Below, piece by piece: positions 59,355 through 64,000 of a stretch of DNA of 64,000 nt. The notes below the pieces were generated by a model. It had not been told where the DNA came from, did no database searches, and saw nothing but the letters and a program-made list of their open reading frames with translations. The stretch covers positions 1 through 64,000 of the forward strand of contig JAIQDT010003817.1 of assembly GCA_021521415.1 (NCBI GenBank). Direction: 5' to 3'. Source of the DNA: Bidens hawaiensis (taxonomy: Eukaryota; Streptophyta; Magnoliopsida; Asterales; Asteraceae). Every line of letters begins with the position of its first letter. Position 1 is the stretch's first letter. The position numbers and the translations under genes are program-made.

Positions 59355-62300
59355 TGTGACATTCATGATAAAACGAGGTACACTATATTTATTACGTAAC
59401 AAGTAAACGATAAATCGGTTAATTCGTAGTGCTTAAACGAGTAACCGACCGATACTAATTATGACCCGTATACATACTGAGGGGTCATATACGAGTTATA
59501 TATATGTCATAGAGGCTAACATATTGATATTTAGGCTCCAGTACGTTTAAAACTCTTTAAACGAAAAAGGTTTCGTTTATCGATACGCTATAAGCTTAAA
59601 CGCAATCGTTAATGTCAAAACAAGCATTGTAGCATCCGTTAAGCCGAAAAAGATTTATAAAACACTTATATGACATGTTCTAAGCAATCCGTGAAAATAT
59701 TTTGGAATTTTACAACGAGTCAGTACGTTTTTCTTATTTTACAAAAATAAGCTGAAAAACACGCGTTTTTGCGTTATTTCTCATACCCGAATTAATTTTC
59801 TTGCGAAAAACCGAACCCGAACTAAACTTGAAGTGGGCTTTTCATGTTTGGGCTTGTATGTATAATTTAATGGGCCAAAACAGCCCTTTAAAGGGCTTTT
59901 CTTTATTCCGATCGGAATACACACCAAACATCACATTTGTTTTCTTTTACATAACTTCATTCCTAAGCTTTGTTATTCAATACAACATACAACATATTTT
60001 GAAGTCCAGCAGCTCTAACCTCTGTTCTCTCAACTCCCTTTCAAAAACCCTAAGGTAAGATCAAAGTTTATAAAGATTTAATCACGTTTGATGCATATAA
60101 TTAACATATAAACATGTTTTAGTTAGTTTTAAACATGTTTAACCATCCAAAAACCCTAAAAATCAAGTAAAATTATGTTTTGATGTTAAACATGTTTACA
60201 AACCAGGAACATATACTTTTTTGGTCAAAAACGCGGATTAGAACATGAATACAACGTTTTTACGGTTAGAAAGTTCGGTTTGAACCCAAAACCGAAACCC
60301 TAATTATCAAGGCTGTTACATGGATGATTTATGCTTGGTTTGATGTTATATGATATGTAGATATACTGAGTTTGCAACCCGAGACCCGGAAAGTCGTTTA
60401 AGCTAGCAAAATTCATCGAAAACCGACAAGGTAAACCCGTAATACTCGTTTAGGGGCTGTTTAGTATTAGGTTGTGACGTGCTTGTTGTTAGCTTGTGAA
60501 AACTTGGAGGGACATTAGGGATCATATAAATGAGTCCCTGTTCAAATTTGGTAATTTTTCGATAAACGGAGAATATTTGGTGAATTTATTCCCGTTTATG
60601 AGCGTTTATTTGGGAAAAATAGCTAAACATATTGAAAAATTATGAAACTTGGTTTTGGAGTTTAATATGTGATGGTAAGATCACTGGTTAAGTTTGGGAA
60701 TCATTGGAAATGTCTAAGTATGGTTTGTGCGATCATGGCTTAACCGAATTTTAACAGCCGAAAAACGCACAAAAAGGAATTTTGTCAAAAGAGTTAGGTT
60801 CTGGAAATTTTGCAGGGACTATGTAATGACATTGAGGTCATTGGTAAAAATTATCAGATTTTTCGGAGGTCGTTTGATATAAACGGGCCATTTATTACAC
60901 GATTATAACCTAAAAAATGAATTTTTATAAATAAATAAATAATCATAAAATTTCTGAAAATATTTTTATAAAATTCTCCATGTCTTAATGTATTTTTACA
61001 AAAATTTACATAATTTATATATAAGTACATATTTAGTTATGATTAATCAAAGATTTAAATTATAATTGTTTTAACGAAACCGGCAGTTTTGTGTTTAACG
61101 GACTGACTGGTATGTCAAAATCTCAAAAGTAGCCAAATATCATATTTTTGAATGATATTAATAAAAACGAACTTTTTACGAAAATTCCGGACAATTCGGG
61201 TGAATTGTGCGCGTTTTGTATAATCAAAACCGTGTAAAAACGGAAACGAACCCTGCAATCAAACCAGACACCGAAACTTTAAAATTCTTTCATAAATCAA
61301 ATCATTTTATCAATCAATATATTTACTTAAGTTTTATGTGATCTTACCTAATCCCGAAACGTATAAACGATCAACTGAGCTAGGCTCGGAAAACGGTGAA
61401 ACTGAGCCAAATCCAGTTTTAAACATTTCATAGTATACAACGTCACAATCTAAGACTATGGTCATGTTCTGGGCCTAACAGCTATACCCAGATTATCTAT
61501 GCAGCCCGACTTAGCTTGAACACTGTACTAGTATTAACGATACGATACCGTTTATAGGAATCAGGCTATAAACGAGACATCTGACTATTTGATACGTGTT
61601 TTCTGTGCGAACTACGATAAGGTGAGTTTCACGACCCCCACTTTCTAAACTGTTTTATGAACTTTTGGGGTGAAAAGCATGTTTACATAAACTGATATAC
61701 TTGAAAACGTGTGATGATGTGGATTATCTAAGTACTAACACTTGACAAGTCCCCACAAACACAAGTGATTAACTTCGTGTCGGTGACGTGTGGATAGTAC
61801 TATCGGTTTGACAAACCCAACTGACAGAGCCGGAGGGGTATGCCGGAACATATGTAAACCCAGTTGCACCATGTCATTATATTTTTACATACTGCTATGT
61901 GGTGTTAGACATAGTACATACTTGGGGCAAAGTGGCTGTTAAATGCCAACGGGAGTGCATGGGCAGTGGAGGCCATGTGTTTTAGCTCGTTTCGGTTTCA
62001 CTTGTGGCTTAGTATAATGCATCATACACAGACATATATACATACACACTGTAAACTTTACGAACTCGTGAACTGATTTCATTGATACTCGTGAAACTTG
62101 AAACTCACCAACTAGACGTAGTTGACCCGTTTTAACATGCTTTTCAGGTAAAGCAAAAGTGGAATGATTTTCTTACATGCTTGGTGTTAGGAAGAAAGTT
62201 GAATAGCTGTGAATAGACGCTGATATAATACTGTATAAGAAGCTCGTAAACCGGTTATGTGTTTTTCTCATCTAGTTTGTAAACTTAGTACCAACCCATG

Positions 62301-62413
62301 TATTATGATGTAAATTAGTTTATGAATTTCTTTATAAACAATGTTGTTGATACCAGTGTTATCTGTTACATTCCCGTATTACGCTTCCGCAACTACCTAG
62401 TCGGGGTGTGACA
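59355..62413 (+). repeat. 5' LTR of T2
   Basis: TGTGACATTCATG...GGGGTGTGACA. Clearly homologous to both T1 LTRs, with more divergence, especially at 59820-60060 where the promoter area differs. A weak open stretch at 59801-60058 is not conserved in T1. Confidence 0.92.
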
Positions 62414-62418
62414 GAAGT

Positions 62419-62430
62419 TGGTATCAGAGC
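62419..62430 (+). other. primer binding site of T2
   Basis: TGGTATCAGAGC, five bases after the LTR, as in T1. Confidence 0.93.
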
Positions 62431-62541
62431 CATTGGTTATAAAGAATTAGGATGTCCCTTAGGATACCCTAAGATAACCGTAGGCTCGATTAACTCTGGG
62501 AATAAAATACTATTAAATAATATACACGAATGATTCTCGTG

Positions 62542-62667
62542 ATGAACGCGAATGGACAAGTGGGTTATTATGGTCCGGAACGTAATAACGGACTTATTTG
62601 TACGAGGAAATTCGAGAAGAAGTCGATAAACAATCGAATAGGTAAAAACAGCAACATATGTGTATAA
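62542..62667 (+). CDS. conserved 41-residue leader ORF of T2
   Basis: MNANGQVGYYGPERNNG..., same length and stop as T1 23442-23567, with a handful of residue changes. Preceded by the identical 6-residue uORF MSLRIP (62452-62472). The donor-like GTAAAA at 62642 lies inside it. Regulatory uORF or small peptide; unproven. Confidence 0.4.
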   Translation: MNANGQVGYYGPERNNGLICTRKFEKKSINNRIGKNSNICV

Positions 62668-62793
62668 AATATAAAAATAAATAAATATTTGTGTATATAA
62701 ACGATTATTTGTGCTTATGTGTATAAATACCTGCACGTATCTTACTATGATTAATATAGAAGGACACTATTCTTATTACTAACAATTGTGCAG
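62642..62793 (+). other. intron-like segment in T2 leader
   Basis: Donor-like AATAG|GTAAAAAC, TACTAAC box at 62777-62783, acceptor-like TTGTGCAG ending at 62793. The ORF1 ATG follows 4 bases later. Boundaries are conserved with T1 although the body differs in length (152 versus 181 bases). Confidence 0.5.
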
Positions 62794-62797
62794 GAAT

Positions 62798-63532
62798 ATG
62801 TCAAGATCTACTGATCGTTTACCTAATACCCTACCAACAGGGCCTGATGAGGAAGAGGAGGATCCGGAAGAAGAAACGGAGGAGGAACCAGAGGAAATAG
62901 AAGAAGGTGCAGATGCGGTAATTCCACGCGAGGTACCCGCGGATCAACCCGACTTATCGGGTTATCGTTGTGACACCTATCCCCCTAGGGAATCCGCTAG
63001 GAATGTTACAGGACAGGGAGCTACTAGTGCTTATCGTTCACCTGTTAGAGCACCCAGATCCCCTACTCCACCTGTACAACATACACCAGTACCCCCACCC
63101 ACCATTAGAAACCGTCAGACTGCTCGCATTTCAGTGCGTCCACCTGAGCACACCTTTTCCCCACCTCGATCTACGTACCATAGGGGAGAAACATCGTGTG
63201 TCCAGGTAACCGAGATACCTATTCCTACTTGGGCTTTACCCGCCCCGGTACCCGAGCCACCTCGTCATTCTGATTCAGCATGGTTTGGTTTAGCAACTGA
63301 TCAGCTCTTAGAACACTCACATTCGATAAATAGCCTAAACCAGCATAGACATGATATGTATGATCACATGAGGTATATGCAACAGGAAATCAGAATTGTG
63401 CAAAGATCCAGTGCTCACAGCCATGGGCGTCAGGATCGAGCGATGATACTACTGGGAGCGTGTTTAGCGGTTAATGCGGCCCTAGTGGCTGCTGTTGTTT
63501 GGTTGTGGCTCCATGTTGCAAAGAATGGATAG
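62798..63532 (+). CDS. T2 accessory ORF1, predicted tail-anchored protein
   Basis: 244 codons from the first in-frame ATG (MSRSTDRLPNTLP) to TAG 63532. N-terminus strongly acidic (EEEEDPEEETEEEPEE), then DLSGYRCDTYPPRES, a Pro-rich stretch (TPPVQHTPVPPP), RNRQTARISVRPPE, SAWFGLATDQ, a polar helical region (residues about 180-215) and a C-terminal hydrophobic segment (LLGACLAVNAALVAAVVWLW) ending LHVAKNG. Conserved with T1 over its whole length. No recognised domain; it is not gag, which starts separately at 63890. A membrane-anchored accessory or regulatory protein is one inference; a Rev-like or silencing-related role cannot be excluded. Confidence 0.75.
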   Translation: MSRSTDRLPNTLPTGPDEEEEDPEEETEEEPEEIEEGADAVIPREVPADQPDLSGYRCDTYPPRESARNVTGQGATSAYRSPVRAPRSPTPPVQHTPVPPPTIRNRQTARISVRPPEHTFSPPRSTYHRGETSCVQVTEIPIPTWALPAPVPEPPRHSDSAWFGLATDQLLEHSHSINSLNQHRHDMYDHMRYMQQEIRIVQRSSAHSHGRQDRAMILLGACLAVNAALVAAVVWLWLHVAKNG

Positions 63533-63889
63533 GACATAGTAATCTGGTCTTATGTATATAGTCTTTTGATATCCCAAGCAGCATTTTGTTACAGCGTGTT
63601 GGGCTGGCTTGGGAGTTGTTTGTGGTTTAGTACTATTTCAAGCACTGGCCCTTATCGGGTTAAGTCTACATGTCACTTAGTGACAAATTTTGATACGCAT
63701 ATACAAGCGCTGGCCTATACCAGGTTAAGCCTATGCGCTAATTTTGGATGCATATGTACAGTAATGATTATAATTAATACAAATGTGTTTTCTTTGGCAT
63801 AGTTATGTGTTGTGAAATTGTAATATTGTAAAGTTGTGTTGATCATAGTGAAACGATATTGATTATTATATAATTGATTAATTTATAGA
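63533..63889 (+). other. conserved non-coding element between ORF1 and gag (T2)
   Basis: Same elements as T1: repeats starting at 63639 and at 63704-63739, hairpin GTCAC-TTA-GTGAC at 63672-63684, and TTTATAG one base before the gag ATG. Confidence 0.55.
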
Positions 63890-64000
63890 ATGGCCCCGAA
63901 GAAAACAAACACTTTGTCTGAGGCGGAAGTGGCCGCAATGATTGCTCGTCAACTACAAGCAGTGATACCAACAATTGTAACACAAGTCACTGCAGGCATA
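63890..64000 (+). CDS. T2 gag, N-terminal part, cut by window end
   Basis: MAPKKTNTLSEAEVAAMIAR and onward, open to the window edge, nearly identical to T1 gag start. Expected to continue into the retrotransposon gag domain; intactness unknown. Confidence 0.85.
   Translation, partial: MAPKKTNTLSEAEVAAMIARQLQAVIPTIVTQVTAGI

Larger units (their letters stand above)
59355..64000 (+). mobile_element. T2: Tekay-type chromovirus, 5' part
   Basis: Same family as T1: 3059-bp LTR, PBS, leader ORFs, intron-like segment, ORF1, conserved spacer and gag start; the rest is outside the window. The 5 bases before the LTR are TTTTC; the matching TSD cannot be seen. Confidence 0.9.

Noticed and set aside
1..64000. 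tRNA, rRNA, organellar insertions, telomere or satellite arrays, host genes
   Set aside because: Looked for cloverleaf-like tRNA sequence, long tandem satellites and recognisable host coding regions; saw none. The only tRNA-related sequences are the primer binding sites.

Overview
The window is plant nuclear heterochromatin made almost entirely of nested LTR retrotransposons. I see no ordinary host gene, rRNA or tRNA gene. The element mix suggests an Asteraceae-like dicot: Ty1/copia Sireviruses with a third ORF after pol, Ty3/gypsy Tekay-type chromoviruses with 3-kb LTRs, and an Angela/BARE-1-type copia. That taxonomic reading is inference from element families only. Nearly all coding regions are broken by stops and frameshifts.

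Layout. 1-1150: 3' end of a forward Sirevirus (element E: ORF3 remnant plus LTR). 1151-7028: remnants of Tat/Athila-like gypsy 3' ends and LTR-like sequence. 7029-17450: Sirevirus C on the minus strand, its gag split by a gypsy solo LTR (11264-13605, TSD CTTTT). 17451-18298: remnant of another copia (D). 18299-19174 and 44198-45505: two halves of an old minus-strand Sirevirus B, split by complete minus-strand Sirevirus A (19180-44192, TSD GTAAC). Sirevirus A is itself split in ORF3 by a 12.3-kb Tekay-type element T1 (20265-32568, TSD ACCAT). 45508-55528: a gypsy-type solo LTR holding a complete Angela-type copia (46658-54580, TSD ACAGT). 55553-57083: an inverted copy of the A/B junction at 43604-45135, ending in a rearrangement scar. 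57167-58841: forward Sirevirus leader and gag. 58842-59354: copia LTR fragment. 59355-64000: second Tekay-type element T2, running off the window.

The strongest unusual signals are non-coding or accessory. (1) Sirevirus LTRs carry a row of near-perfect palindromes built on TTCGTTA/TAACGAA just upstream of the TATA box; their arms change in a compensated way between copies. The same word is iterated in the transcribed leader. Sirevirus C shows the same arrangement with a different word, CTTATACG, and a gypsy solo LTR carries the TAACGAA palindromes too. (2) Both Tekay elements carry an extra ORF between the primer binding site and gag: acidic, proline-rich, with a C-terminal hydrophobic segment. 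A leader intron-like segment with a TACTAAC box precedes it, and a conserved non-coding element follows it. (3) The inverted duplication shares a target-site duplication with Sirevirus A and has a template-switch-like junction.
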